From Agromyces sp. NDB4Y10 (GTDB lineage Bacteria; Actinomycetota; Actinomycetes; Actinomycetales; Microbacteriaceae), in NCBI RefSeq assembly GCF_001620055.1, contig NZ_LQGY01000003.1:1-53967 (forward strand): a stretch of 53,967 nt of DNA, in the 5' to 3' direction. A model generated the notes under the pieces. That model was not told the DNA's origin and made no database searches. It saw only the letters and a program-made list of their open reading frames with translations. Positions 1 to 10,513 of the stretch are shown in pieces (position 1 is the stretch's first letter; every line of letters begins with the position of its first letter). The translations under genes were made by a program, and so were the position numbers.

Positions 1-369
1 GGATGCCGCGGCCGCCTCGGCTGCGCGGCGCAGGGCGGCGGCGTCGCGCACGTCGCCGTCGTCGAACAGCGGCACGGGCGCTCCGGCCCGGCGACGCAGC
101 CGCGGCAGGCCGAACACGAGCAGGGCGACGCCCACGAGCGCGGCGACGACGAGGACCGCGATGAGCGCGAGGGCCGGCATCGGCAGCCCGCCGGCGCCCT
201 CGAAGAGGCCGACGAGCCAGTCGCGCACCGCCTGGGCGAACAGGTCGAACGCCGTCGGCTCCGCCGCGCGGTACTCGGGCTTCGCGAGCTCGTCGAGCAC
301 CCACCGTCGCGCCTCGGGCGCGTCGGGGTCGAGCGGCGGCTCCCACCGCACGGGGCCGGTCAGGACCAC
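1..369 (-). CDS. DUF4129-type membrane protein (partial)
   Basis: The reading frame starts with GTG at 369 and runs off the left edge after 123 codons, so the C-terminus is missing. The first 65 residues are soluble and proline-rich at the start. One clear hydrophobic segment lies at about residues 66-88, followed by a basic stretch and an alanine-rich helical region. This matches the N-terminal part of DUF4129 proteins, which in actinobacteria sit in a cluster with MoxR and DUF58 proteins next to a GPDPase-membrane-domain protein, as here. The start overlaps the stop of the upstream gene by 10 bases, indicating translational coupling. The family name rests on context and topology, not on a clear motif. 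Function unknown. Confidence 0.6.
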   Translation of the reverse strand, partial: MVLTGPVRWEPPLDPDAPEARRWVLDELAKPEYRAAEPTAFDLFAQAVRDWLVGLFEGAGGLPMPALALIAVLVVAALVGVALLVFGLPRLRRRAGAPVPLFDDGDVRDAAALRRAAEAAAAS

Positions 370-1682
370 GTCGGCGCGGTGCCGGCGGTCGGCGGCCCGG
401 CCGGAGCGGCGGGCACGGTCTCGTACGGATCGGACACGTCGCGTCCGGCGTCGCGGGCCTCGACGTGGCGTTCGAGCTCGAGGTCGAGCCCCTCGCCGCG
501 CATCCGGAGGTCGATGTAGATGACGGCGATGAGGGCCGCCTGCACGACCGAGGTGATCGCGCCGATGAGGATCGAGAGGACGAGCGTCGCGATCGTGGTG
601 GCGATCGAGATGGCCAGGTAGGTCTCGCCCGCGCCGGGGTCGAGCACGCTGGCGAGGATGGTGCCGAGCAGCGACACGGGCTGCACCACCACCTGCGCGG
701 CGAACGACAGGATCAGCCCGACCAGGAGGATCAGGCCGAACGTGCGCCAGAAGTTGCCGTTCGTGAGGGCCCACGAGCGGCGCATGGAACGGCCGATGCC
801 CGCGCGCTCGAGCACGATGACGCTCGGCACGAGCGCGAGCTTCGTGCCGAGCCATGCGCCGAGCACGACCAGTCCGAGCACGGCCACGACGGCGAGCCCC
901 GCCGCCGTGAACGCCGCCTCGGGGGAGATGAACGCGGCCGCGATGACGCCGCCGAACACGACCCCGAGCACGACGAGCACGACCGCGCCGACGAGGAGCG
1001 TCCAGCCGATCAGCGGGCCGATGCGGCGCGCGGCCCGGCGCCAGAGCTGTCCGAACGTGAGCTTCTCGCCCAGGGTGCCGCTCGCGACCTCCACGACCAT
1101 CACGCCCTGCAGGAATGCGGCCGCGACCACCGAGACCGCGATCGGCACGAGCGAGAGCAGGACCACCCAGCCGACGGCGCCGGAGAGGATCGCGTCGAGG
1201 TCGGCCTCGCTCGCCGTCTCGACGCGCGAGAAGATCCAGAAGAAGAGGGGCACGAACACGGCGGCGGACGCGATCGCCGACACGAGTTGCACGACGAGGC
1301 CCGTCCCGAACACGGGCGCGGGGTTGCGGCGGAGCGTGCGGAAGGGGGCCCAGAGCAGCGTGCCGAACGACATGGGCCGCAGGGGGAGCAGGCCGGGCTT
1401 CGGCGGCGGCGTCCAGCCGGCCGGGCCGGGCGCCGCGCCGTACTGGCCGGGGGCCGCGCCGTACGGCCCGGGAGCCGTTCCGTACGACCCGGGAGCCGTT
1501 CCGTACGGCCCGGGAGCGGACGCGTATCCGGGCGGCGGTCCGTAGGGCGGGGGCGCCGCGGGCGGGAGCGGGGGCGCCACCGGCGGCACCGGCGGGGGCG
1601 GACCGGGCGCGGGGCCTGCGCCCGTGGCATCCGTCGCGTCGTCGGGACCGCCGACGGGCGGCTTCCAGTCGTGGTCGGGCAC
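360..1682 (-). CDS. GPDPase membrane-domain-like multi-pass protein
   Basis: A 440-residue membrane protein. I chose the GTG at 1682 because a GAAGGAG ribosome site lies about 8 bases before it; the frame is open further upstream but has no such signal. The first ~100 residues are a low-complexity Pro/Gly/Ala/Tyr tail with a repeated PYG(T/A)APG heptapeptide. The rest carries six or seven hydrophobic segments, resembling the membrane domain found fused to some glycerophosphodiester phosphodiesterases (PF10110-like). No phosphodiesterase catalytic domain is present, so enzymatic activity should not be assumed. It overlaps the downstream DUF4129 gene. It is divergent from mtrA, and the 134-bp gap would hold both promoters. 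The proline-rich tail is probably cytoplasmic. Confidence 0.7.
   Translation of the reverse strand: MPDHDWKPPVGGPDDATDATGAGPAPGPPPPVPPVAPPLPPAAPPPYGPPPGYASAPGPYGTAPGSYGTAPGPYGAAPGQYGAAPGPAGWTPPPKPGLLPLRPMSFGTLLWAPFRTLRRNPAPVFGTGLVVQLVSAIASAAVFVPLFFWIFSRVETASEADLDAILSGAVGWVVLLSLVPIAVSVVAAAFLQGVMVVEVASGTLGEKLTFGQLWRRAARRIGPLIGWTLLVGAVVLVVLGVVFGGVIAAAFISPEAAFTAAGLAVVAVLGLVVLGAWLGTKLALVPSVIVLERAGIGRSMRRSWALTNGNFWRTFGLILLVGLILSFAAQVVVQPVSLLGTILASVLDPGAGETYLAISIATTIATLVLSILIGAITSVVQAALIAVIYIDLRMRGEGLDLELERHVEARDAGRDVSDPYETVPAAPAGPPTAGTAPTWS
1432..1515 (-). repeat. Four tandem 21-bp units in a Pro/Gly-rich coding region
   Basis: Four imperfect direct repeats of exactly 21 bases lie at 1432-1452, 1453-1473, 1474-1494 and 1495-1515. 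Each encodes a variant of a seven-residue block (PYGTAPG-like) in the N-terminal tail of the membrane protein. The last two units differ at a single base. Because the period is a multiple of three, copy-number change would keep the frame. Confidence 0.85.
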
Positions 1683-1757
1683 GTGCGGCGCTCCTTCTCC
1701 GGGGTTGCCCCAATGCTGCCACAGGCCCGCCCCGGCCGGTCCCGGCTGTCGAGCCAC

Positions 1758-1763
1758 TACGCT
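1758..1763 (+). promoter_or_regulatory. Candidate -10 of the mtrA operon
   Basis: TACGCT fits the actinobacterial -10 pattern TANNNT. It would give a leader of about 47 bases ending in a GGAG ribosome site 8 bases before the mtrA ATG. No convincing -35 is visible. Confidence 0.4.
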
Positions 1764-1816
1764 GGAGGCACCTGGTTCCCCGCCGGCGGTGCGCCGGCAA
1801 CGACGGAGAGCAACGG

Positions 1817-2497
1817 ATGACGCCACGCGTACTCGTCGTCGACGACGACACGGCCCTCGCCGAGATGATCGGCATCGTGCTGCGCACCGAGGGGTTCGAC
1901 CCGTCGTTCTGCGCCGACGGCTCCGGCGCGGTCGCCGCGTTCCGCGAGACCAAGCCCGACCTGGTGCTGCTCGACCTCATGCTGCCCGGGATGGACGGCA
2001 TCGAGGTGTGCGGCCGCATCCGTGCGGAGTCGGGCACGCCGATCATCATGCTCACGGCCAAGAGCGACACGGCCGACGTCGTGCGCGGGCTCGAGTCCGG
2101 AGCCGACGACTACATGGTCAAGCCCTTCAATCCGAAGGAGCTCGTCGCCCGGATCCGCACGCGCCTGCGGCCGGCGCCCGAGTCGGCGGTCGAGACGATC
2201 TCGATCGGCGACCTCGTGATCGACGCGGCCGGCCACGAGGTGCGCCGCGGCGACGAGCGCATCAACCTCACGCCGCTCGAGTTCGACCTGCTGCTCACGC
2301 TCGCGTCGAAGCCGCAGCAGGTGTTCACGCGCGAGATGCTGCTCGAGCAGGTCTGGGGCTACCACTACAAGGCCGACACGCGCCTGGTGAACGTGCACGT
2401 GCAGCGGCTCCGCGCCAAGGTCGAGCACGACCCCGACAACCCCCGCATCGTGATGACCGTGCGCGGCGTCGGCTACCGCGCCGGCGCCACCACCTGA
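1817..2497 (+). CDS. mtrA: Response regulator MtrA
   Basis: A 226-residue OmpR-type response regulator. The N-terminal receiver has the acidic pocket at D9-D11, the phosphoacceptor D53 in LLDLMLPGMDG, and the conserved lysine in the TAKSD segment. A winged-helix DNA-binding domain follows from about residue 130, ending with the usual GVGYR motif. It is followed 10 bases later by mtrB and then lpqB, the standard MtrA-MtrB-LpqB arrangement of actinobacteria. There it controls cell-wall, division and osmotic-response genes. The ATG at 1817 has GGAG upstream and fits the family N-terminus. Established family knowledge supports the function; no target sites were tested here. Confidence 0.95.
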   Translation: MTPRVLVVDDDTALAEMIGIVLRTEGFDPSFCADGSGAVAAFRETKPDLVLLDLMLPGMDGIEVCGRIRAESGTPIIMLTAKSDTADVVRGLESGADDYMVKPFNPKELVARIRTRLRPAPESAVETISIGDLVIDAAGHEVRRGDERINLTPLEFDLLLTLASKPQQVFTREMLLEQVWGYHYKADTRLVNVHVQRLRAKVEHDPDNPRIVMTVRGVGYRAGATT

Positions 2498-2507
2498 GAC
2501 GGGCGCG

Positions 2508-4175
2508 ATGACCGCGGCGGCGAACCCGGCGGCGCGCAGCCTCGGCTGGATCCGCGCGCAGTCCCGCCGCATCGGCACGCTCTGGCGGCGCTCGCTGCAG
2601 TTCCGCACCGTCCTCATCACGCTCGGGCTGTCGAGCCTCGCGATCCTCGTGATCGGCTTCACGATCTCGTTCACCGTCGCCTCGAACCTGTTCTCCGACC
2701 AGGTCGACCGCGTGCTGGCCTCGTCGGCGACGGCGACGGTCGCAGCCCAGCGATACCTCGAGTCGTCGGATGCCGCGGACCGCGCCTCGGTCCAGGCCGT
2801 CACGAGCTCGGCGCTGCAGACCGTCACCGGCGTCTCCGGCAGCGCCGACATCGCGCTGTTCCGCGCGCCGGGGACGCCGCCCGCGTCGATCGCCCCGCCG
2901 GACTTCCTGAGCCCCGACCTCGGCGGTCGCATCACCGCCGACCTGCGCGAGCGGGTGCAGGAGAACCCGACCGGCCAGTACTGGCAGTCGATCGAACTCG
3001 TCAACAGCCGCGGCGAGTCGGTGCCGGGCATCATGGTCGGCTCGCAGCTCGAGATCCCGGGCGCGGGCTTCTACGAGCTCTACATCGGCTACGACCTCGC
3101 CGATGCGGCGCAGACGCTCGCGTTCGTGCAGGCGACGGGCGCTGTCGGCGCCGTCGCGCTCATCGCCCTGCTGTCGGCCATCACGCTCGTCGTCGTGCGC
3201 TGGGTGATCGAGCCGATCCAGGCGGTGGCGGCCACGAGCCGGCGCCTCGCCGCGGGCGACCTCGGCGTGCGCCTGCCGGTCCGGGGCGAGGACGAGATCG
3301 CCACGCTCGCGGCATCCTTCAACGGCATGGCCGACACGCTGCAGTCGCGCATCCGCGAACTCGCCGAGCTCTCGGTCATGCAGCAGCGGTTCGTCTCGGA
3401 CGTCTCCCACGAGCTGCGCACCCCGCTGACGACCATCCGACTGGCCGGCGACGTGCTCGACGGGCAGCGGGACGACTTCCGCCCGGCGACCGCCCGCACG
3501 GTGGAGCTGCTCCGCACGCAGACCGAGCGGTTCGAGAACATGCTCGCCGACCTGCTCGAGATCAGCCGGTACGACGCCGGATCCGTGGAACTCGAGACGG
3601 AGCCCACGAACCTCGTCCACCTGGCCGGCGAGACGATCGAGTCGATGCACGAGCTCGCCGTCGAGCACGGCAGCGAGCTCCGGCTCGAGGCGCCCGGCGG
3701 GCACCTCGACGCCGACGTCGACCCGCGCCGCATCCGCCGCATCGTGCGGAACCTGGTCGGCAACGCGATCGAGCACGGCGAGGGCCGCCCCATCGTCGTG
3801 TCGGTCGACAGCAACGAGACGGCGATCTCGCTCTCGGTCCGCGACTACGGCATGGGCATGAGCGAGGAGGACGCCGCGCGGGTGTTCGACCGGTTCTGGC
3901 GGGCGGACCCCAGTCGCCGTCGCAGCATCGGGGGCACCGGGCTCGGGCTCGCCATCTCCCTCGAGGACGCCGTCGCGCACGGGGGGACGATCGACGTGTG
4001 GTCGCGGCAGGGTCGGGGCACCGTGTTCCGGCTCACGCTCCCTCGGCGGCGAGGGATCGAGCCGGTCGTGCCGCCCCTCGCGCTCGAGCCCGACGATCCG
4101 GATGCCACCGAGCCGGGGCCGCCGTCCACACCTCCGACCGACACCGCCGCGATCCGGGAGGTCCACGATGCGTGA
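2508..4175 (+). CDS. mtrB: Sensor histidine kinase MtrB
   Basis: A 555-residue membrane kinase that phosphorylates MtrA. It has a first transmembrane helix near residues 33-58, an extracytoplasmic sensor region, and a second helix near 206-230. A HAMP domain follows (WVIEPIQ... through DEIATLAASFN), then the dimerisation helix with the phosphoacceptor H301 in SHELRTPL. The ATPase domain has an N box (NLVGNAIEHG) and G boxes (DYGMGM, GGTGLGL). A proline-rich tail of about 40 residues follows. The ATG at 2508 lies 10 bases after the mtrA stop. The last eight bases overlap the lpqB start (ATGCGTGA). Length and order match actinobacterial MtrB. Confidence 0.95.
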   Translation: MTAAANPAARSLGWIRAQSRRIGTLWRRSLQFRTVLITLGLSSLAILVIGFTISFTVASNLFSDQVDRVLASSATATVAAQRYLESSDAADRASVQAVTSSALQTVTGVSGSADIALFRAPGTPPASIAPPDFLSPDLGGRITADLRERVQENPTGQYWQSIELVNSRGESVPGIMVGSQLEIPGAGFYELYIGYDLADAAQTLAFVQATGAVGAVALIALLSAITLVVVRWVIEPIQAVAATSRRLAAGDLGVRLPVRGEDEIATLAASFNGMADTLQSRIRELAELSVMQQRFVSDVSHELRTPLTTIRLAGDVLDGQRDDFRPATARTVELLRTQTERFENMLADLLEISRYDAGSVELETEPTNLVHLAGETIESMHELAVEHGSELRLEAPGGHLDADVDPRRIRRIVRNLVGNAIEHGEGRPIVVSVDSNETAISLSVRDYGMGMSEEDAARVFDRFWRADPSRRRSIGGTGLGLAISLEDAVAHGGTIDVWSRQGRGTVFRLTLPRRRGIEPVVPPLALEPDDPDATEPGPPSTPPTDTAAIREVHDA

Positions 4176-5856
4176 TCTCGCCCGCCGCGCGGCCGTGATC
4201 GCCGCCCTCGCGCTCGCTGCGACGCTCACGGGATGCGCGTCCATCCCGACGAGCGGGAACGTCAACGCGGGGGTCGCGCGCCCGGCGGAGGAGCCCGTGG
4301 ACCTCGACGTGCTCGTCCGCCAGCCGCAGGGCGGTGAGACCCAGCAGCAGATCCTCGAGGGGTTCATCGAGGCGGCCGCGAGCCCTCGCGGCAACTACGA
4401 CATCGCCCGCGAGTACCTTACGCCCGCCTTCGCGAGCGAGTGGGCGGCCGACGCCGGCACCACGATCGACGTGCTGGCCGACCGCACGTTCAACCAGTTC
4501 GGCGAGCGCGGCATCCGGGTCCAGGTGGTGCCGTCGGGGAGCCTCGCGCCGAACGGCCAGTACCTCGAGTCCGCGACCACCGCGCCGGTCCAGCTCCAGT
4601 ACGAGTTCGAGCAGGTCGACGGCGAGTGGCGCATCTCGGCCGCGCCGCCGGGCCTGCTGGTCGACGAGACCACCTTCCAGATCGTGTACCGCGACTACAC
4701 GCTCGCGTTCTTCGATCCGCAGTACCGCTTCCTCGTGCCCGACGTGCGCTGGTTCGCCGGGCGGGAGTCCGCCCAGACGAGCATCGTGCGCGCCCTCCTC
4801 GCGGGGCCGGCGGAATGGCTCGCGCCCGCCGTGGTGTCGGCGATCCCCGAGGACGTGACGCTCGATCCCGCGACCGTGCCGGTCACCGACGGCGTCGCCG
4901 AGGTCTCGCTCGTCGGCGCGGCCTTCGACAACCTGCTGACGGTGCAGCGCATGCAGTACCAGCTCGAGCAGAGCCTCGCGGGGGTTCGGAACGTCCGCAA
5001 CGTCGAGCTCGCGCTGAACGGCGCGCCCGTGGAGGCGCCCGACCTCGCGCAGGAGCCGCAGCGCACGCTGCGCATCGACCCGAGGCCGGTCGTGTACGAC
5101 GGCGAGGCGTTCGGCTTCCTGTCGGGTGGCGACGAGCTCTCACCCGTACCGGGCATCTCCGAGCAGGTCGTCGCCCTCGAGCCGACCGGAGCCGCGCTCG
5201 GTCCCCGCGACGACGCCGCCGCGGTGCGCGCCGCCGACGGGGTCTGGCTGGTGCGTCCCGACGAGGAGCCGGTGCTGCTCGATCCGCGCGACGGGCTCGT
5301 GGTGCCGGCGCTCGACATCGACGACGTCGTGTGGTCCGTGCCGGGCGACGCGCCCGACGCGCTCGCCTGGTTCGCGGTCGACGGTTCGGCCGCCGGCGAG
5401 CAGATCCCCGTTCCGTGGAGCGGGTCGCGCATCGCGGCGATCGAGCTGTCGCGCGACGGCACGCGGCTCGCGGCCCTCCTGGCCGACGGCGCGCGATCGC
5501 GCGTGGTCGTCGCGTCGGTCCAGCGCGACGAGGCCGGGCTCCCGGTCGCCCTCGGGCCGGTGGTGCTCGAGCTGGCGGGGGCGGTCGGCGAGCCGCTCGA
5601 CCTCGCCTGGCTCGACTCGGGGTCGATCGGCGTGCTGACGGCGTCGGCGTCGGGTGCGCGGGTCGGCCTGCAGGAGGTCGGTGCGCCGGACACCGCGGGC
5701 GAGGGGCCCGAGGGCGCGGTGCAGCTCGACGGCGCGAACAGCCAGCGCGACCTCCGCGTCCTGACGTCGGACGGCGACCTGGCCACCCGGGCGGGCGCGA
5801 CGTGGCAGGTCCAGGACCGCGGCATCCGGTTCCTGGCCACGCAGCAGTCCGGCTGA
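4168..5856 (+). CDS. lpqB: Lipoprotein LpqB
   Basis: A 562-residue secreted lipoprotein. The signal peptide ends in a lipobox with C23 (LTGC), so the mature protein should be anchored outside the cytoplasmic membrane. An N-terminal domain and a GerMN (sporulation/spore germination type) domain occupy roughly residues 50-300. The C-terminal half has the weak repeating pattern of a beta-propeller. In actinobacteria LpqB is made with MtrAB and modulates MtrB signalling. Its start overlaps the mtrB stop by 8 bases, so it is in the same operon and probably translationally coupled. The ATG at 4168 is chosen because it places the signal peptide exactly at the N-terminus. Confidence 0.93.
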   Translation: MRDLARRAAVIAALALAATLTGCASIPTSGNVNAGVARPAEEPVDLDVLVRQPQGGETQQQILEGFIEAAASPRGNYDIAREYLTPAFASEWAADAGTTIDVLADRTFNQFGERGIRVQVVPSGSLAPNGQYLESATTAPVQLQYEFEQVDGEWRISAAPPGLLVDETTFQIVYRDYTLAFFDPQYRFLVPDVRWFAGRESAQTSIVRALLAGPAEWLAPAVVSAIPEDVTLDPATVPVTDGVAEVSLVGAAFDNLLTVQRMQYQLEQSLAGVRNVRNVELALNGAPVEAPDLAQEPQRTLRIDPRPVVYDGEAFGFLSGGDELSPVPGISEQVVALEPTGAALGPRDDAAAVRAADGVWLVRPDEEPVLLDPRDGLVVPALDIDDVVWSVPGDAPDALAWFAVDGSAAGEQIPVPWSGSRIAAIELSRDGTRLAALLADGARSRVVVASVQRDEAGLPVALGPVVLELAGAVGEPLDLAWLDSGSIGVLTASASGARVGLQEVGAPDTAGEGPEGAVQLDGANSQRDLRVLTSDGDLATRAGATWQVQDRGIRFLATQQSG

Positions 5857-5947
5857 CTCGTCCTCCACGGGTCCGGCAAGCGCTGGCGGTGCACGCGTGC
5901 CGCCGAGGCGAGCGGATGCCGCGGGCGGCGCGGGTCACGATGGGCGG

Positions 5948-6817
5948 GTGCCCCCGTTCGCCCGTCCCGTCCGCGCCGCCGTGCTCGACGCCCTCGCGCT
6001 CGTGCTGCCGGTCGACTGCGCCGGATGCGGCGCGCCCGATCGCTCGGTGTGCGACGCGTGCCGAGCTGCGCTCGCGCCCGCGCCGGTGCGCACGAGCCGG
6101 GCGGTCCTCGGCGGGACCGACGGCATCGCAGTGTGGGCCGGGCTCGAGTACGCGGGCATCGCCTCGAGCGTCATCCGCTCGATGAAGGACGCCCAGCGAA
6201 CGGATGCCGCGGCCGCGCTCGCCCCCGCCCTGCGCGCCGCCCTCGCGGCGGCCTGCCGCGACCCGGTCGGCGGGATGCCGCCGACGCGGCTCGAGATCGC
6301 CGCCGTGCCGTCGACCCGGGCCGCGCGGTGCGAGCGCGGGTACGAACCGGTCCGCCTGCTCCTCGGCCGCGCCGGCTTCCGCGCCCCGGCGGTGCTCCGC
6401 ACGCGGGAGGGACGGCTCGACCAGGCCCACCTCGGACGCGAGGCGCGGCGGGCGAACGCCGCGGGATCGCTGGCCCCGCTGCGCCGCCTCGACGGGCGCA
6501 CCTTCCTGGTCGTCGACGACGTCGTCACCACCGGCTCGACGCTCGCGGAGGCGGTCCGCGCCATCCGTTCGGCGGGCGGCACCGTGCATGCCGCGGCGGT
6601 CGTGGCCCACACGCCCAGGCGCGTCCCGGAGATCTCCCTGCCAGTTGGTGAACGGCCCGTGACATCGGCGGGCGGGCGGACTACGGTGTCAGGACAGGCG
6701 TGGTCGAACCACCCTTCCAACCCGGGTGACACGCCGGTGGATGGAGGTCGTCATGGAACTGAACATCGTCGGACGCAACCTGGAAGTGACCGATCGATTC
6801 CGCGCCTACGCGGCTGA
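5948..6817 (+). CDS. ComF-family phosphoribosyltransferase-like protein
   Basis: A ComF-type protein of 289 residues if GTG 5948 is used. The N-terminus has a small zinc-ribbon pattern (CAGC...CDAC). The C-terminal half has a phosphoribosyltransferase fold with the PRPP-binding signature VVDDVVTTGSTL. ComF proteins act in DNA uptake or recombination in competent bacteria; their role in actinobacteria is unclear. A CACGAT hexamer lies 6 bases before the GTG, suggesting a leaderless mRNA. Oddly, the frame does not stop after the usual C-terminus (around the AAAVVAHTPRR segment). It reads through about 60 low-complexity residues into the hpf gene, overlapping it by 65 bases. The tail may be an accident of a lost stop codon. 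Confidence 0.85.
   Translation: MPPFARPVRAAVLDALALVLPVDCAGCGAPDRSVCDACRAALAPAPVRTSRAVLGGTDGIAVWAGLEYAGIASSVIRSMKDAQRTDAAAALAPALRAALAAACRDPVGGMPPTRLEIAAVPSTRAARCERGYEPVRLLLGRAGFRAPAVLRTREGRLDQAHLGREARRANAAGSLAPLRRLDGRTFLVVDDVVTTGSTLAEAVRAIRSAGGTVHAAAVVAHTPRRVPEISLPVGERPVTSAGGRTTVSGQAWSNHPSNPGDTPVDGGRHGTEHRRTQPGSDRSIPRLRG
6659..6687 (+). promoter_or_regulatory. Candidate hpf promoter inside the comF 3' end
   Basis: GTGACA (6659-6664) and TACGGT (6682-6687) are separated by exactly 17 bases. This is a plausible housekeeping-sigma promoter, about 65 bases before the hpf start and inside the extended comF frame. Confidence 0.5.
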
Positions 6818-7463
6818 GAAGGCCGAGAAGGTGTCCAACCTCTCGGACCGTGCGATCTCGCTCGACGTCAAGGTCAGCAGGCACAACGAGAAGAACGGCA
6901 ACTCCGGGCTGGACCGCGTCGAGCTCACCCTCGTCGGCAAGGGGCCCCTCGTCCGGGCCGAAGCCGACGGCTCCGACAAGTACGCGGCGTTCGACGTCGC
7001 GCTCGGGCGGCTGCTCGAGCGCATCCGACGGGCCAAGGACCGTCGCAAGGTCCATCGCGGCGGCAGTCGCCGCCCCACCTCGCTGCGCGAGGCCACCGAG
7101 GGCGGCTTCGCGGGCGTCGGCGTGCAGGCCGCCGACGTCGAGGTGCTCGAGCGCGTGCGCACCGGCGAGATCCCCGTCGTCCGAGAGTACTCGGACGCCT
7201 CGGCCGAGGAGGCGCCGTACTCACCGGTCGTGATCCGCCGCAAGGTGTTCAACGCCACCCCGATGACCGTCGACGACGCGCTGTACCACATGGAGCTCGT
7301 CGGCCACGACTTCTACCTCTTCATCGACGTCGAGACGCACCGACCGAGCGTCGTGTACCGCCGGAAGGGCTGGGACTACGGCCTGATCGGCCTCGACGAG
7401 CACGGCAACGCCGACGCGACCGCCGAGTCGGGACAGGCGGACCTGGCTCGAGCCGGCGCCTGA
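6753..7463 (+). CDS. hpf: Ribosome hibernation-promoting factor, long form
   Basis: A 236-residue long-form HPF/RaiA protein. Residues 1 to about 105 form the ribosome-binding domain (MELNIVGRNLEVTD start). Residues from about 170 form the C-terminal dimerisation domain (VIRRKVFNATPMTVDDALYHM, then FIDVETHRPSVVYRRKGWDYGLI pattern). Long HPF binds 70S ribosomes and joins them into inactive 100S dimers in stationary phase or stress. ATG 6753 is chosen over an upstream in-frame ATG at 6741 because GGAGG lies 5 bases before it. It has its own candidate promoter, and a strong hairpin follows. The hpf-secA order is the same as in mycobacteria (Rv3241c-Rv3240c). Confidence 0.94.
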   Translation: MELNIVGRNLEVTDRFRAYAAEKAEKVSNLSDRAISLDVKVSRHNEKNGNSGLDRVELTLVGKGPLVRAEADGSDKYAAFDVALGRLLERIRRAKDRRKVHRGGSRRPTSLREATEGGFAGVGVQAADVEVLERVRTGEIPVVREYSDASAEEAPYSPVVIRRKVFNATPMTVDDALYHMELVGHDFYLFIDVETHRPSVVYRRKGWDYGLIGLDEHGNADATAESGQADLARAGA

Positions 7464-7481
7464 CCCGCGTCCCGCCGACCC

Positions 7482-7524
7482 GTCGGCCCGGCGCCCGGCG
7501 ACTCCTGCCGGGCACCGGGCCGAC
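7482..7524 (+). terminator. Strong hairpin after hpf
   Basis: A ten-base outer arm (GTCGGCCCGG with CCGGGCCGAC) and a seven-base inner arm (GCCCGGC with GCCGGGC) are separated by one mismatch, with loop GACTCCT. No T-tract follows, which is common for terminators in this GC range. Confidence 0.7.
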
Positions 7525-7551
7525 GCCCAGTCCGCAGCCCAGTAGCATGGC

Positions 7552-7557
7552 TATGAT
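7552..7557 (+). promoter_or_regulatory. Candidate secA -10
   Basis: TATGAT is a near-perfect -10 hexamer about 85 bases before the secA start; a second candidate, TAGCAT, lies at 7543-7548. No good -35 is seen. Confidence 0.35.
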
Positions 7558-7641
7558 GACCGTCTGCACAGGCGGATCCTCCGGCGTGCGCGGGTGCCCC
7601 ACCCCGCCGTCGCACGCCTGACGACAACGGGAGAGCAGTTC

Positions 7642-10431
<2,790 letters not shown>

Positions 10432-10444
10432 CCGCGACCACGAC

Positions 10445-10473
10445 GAACGGCCCGGGCGACGCCCGGGTCGTTC
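10445..10473 (+). terminator. secA terminator hairpin
   Basis: Arms GAACGGCCCGGGC and GCCCGGGTCGTTC pair over 13 bases with one G-T wobble, around a three-base loop. It lies 14 bases after the secA stop. Confidence 0.75.
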
Positions 10474-10474
10474 C

Positions 10475-10498
10475 GCGTCCCGGCGCTTCGCGGGACGC
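10475..10498 (-). terminator. Second hairpin between convergent genes
   Basis: GCGTCCCG and CGGGACGC form an eight-base stem with an eight-base loop. It lies 16 bases beyond the stop of the leftward cyclase gene and could serve it or act on both strands. Confidence 0.5.
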
Positions 10499-10513
10499 CT
10501 CGCGCGAGGTCGT

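Noticed and set aside
2325..4394. 689-codon leftward open frame opposite mtrB
   Set aside because: Shadow of mtrB; no motif, and it crosses the mtrB-lpqB boundary.
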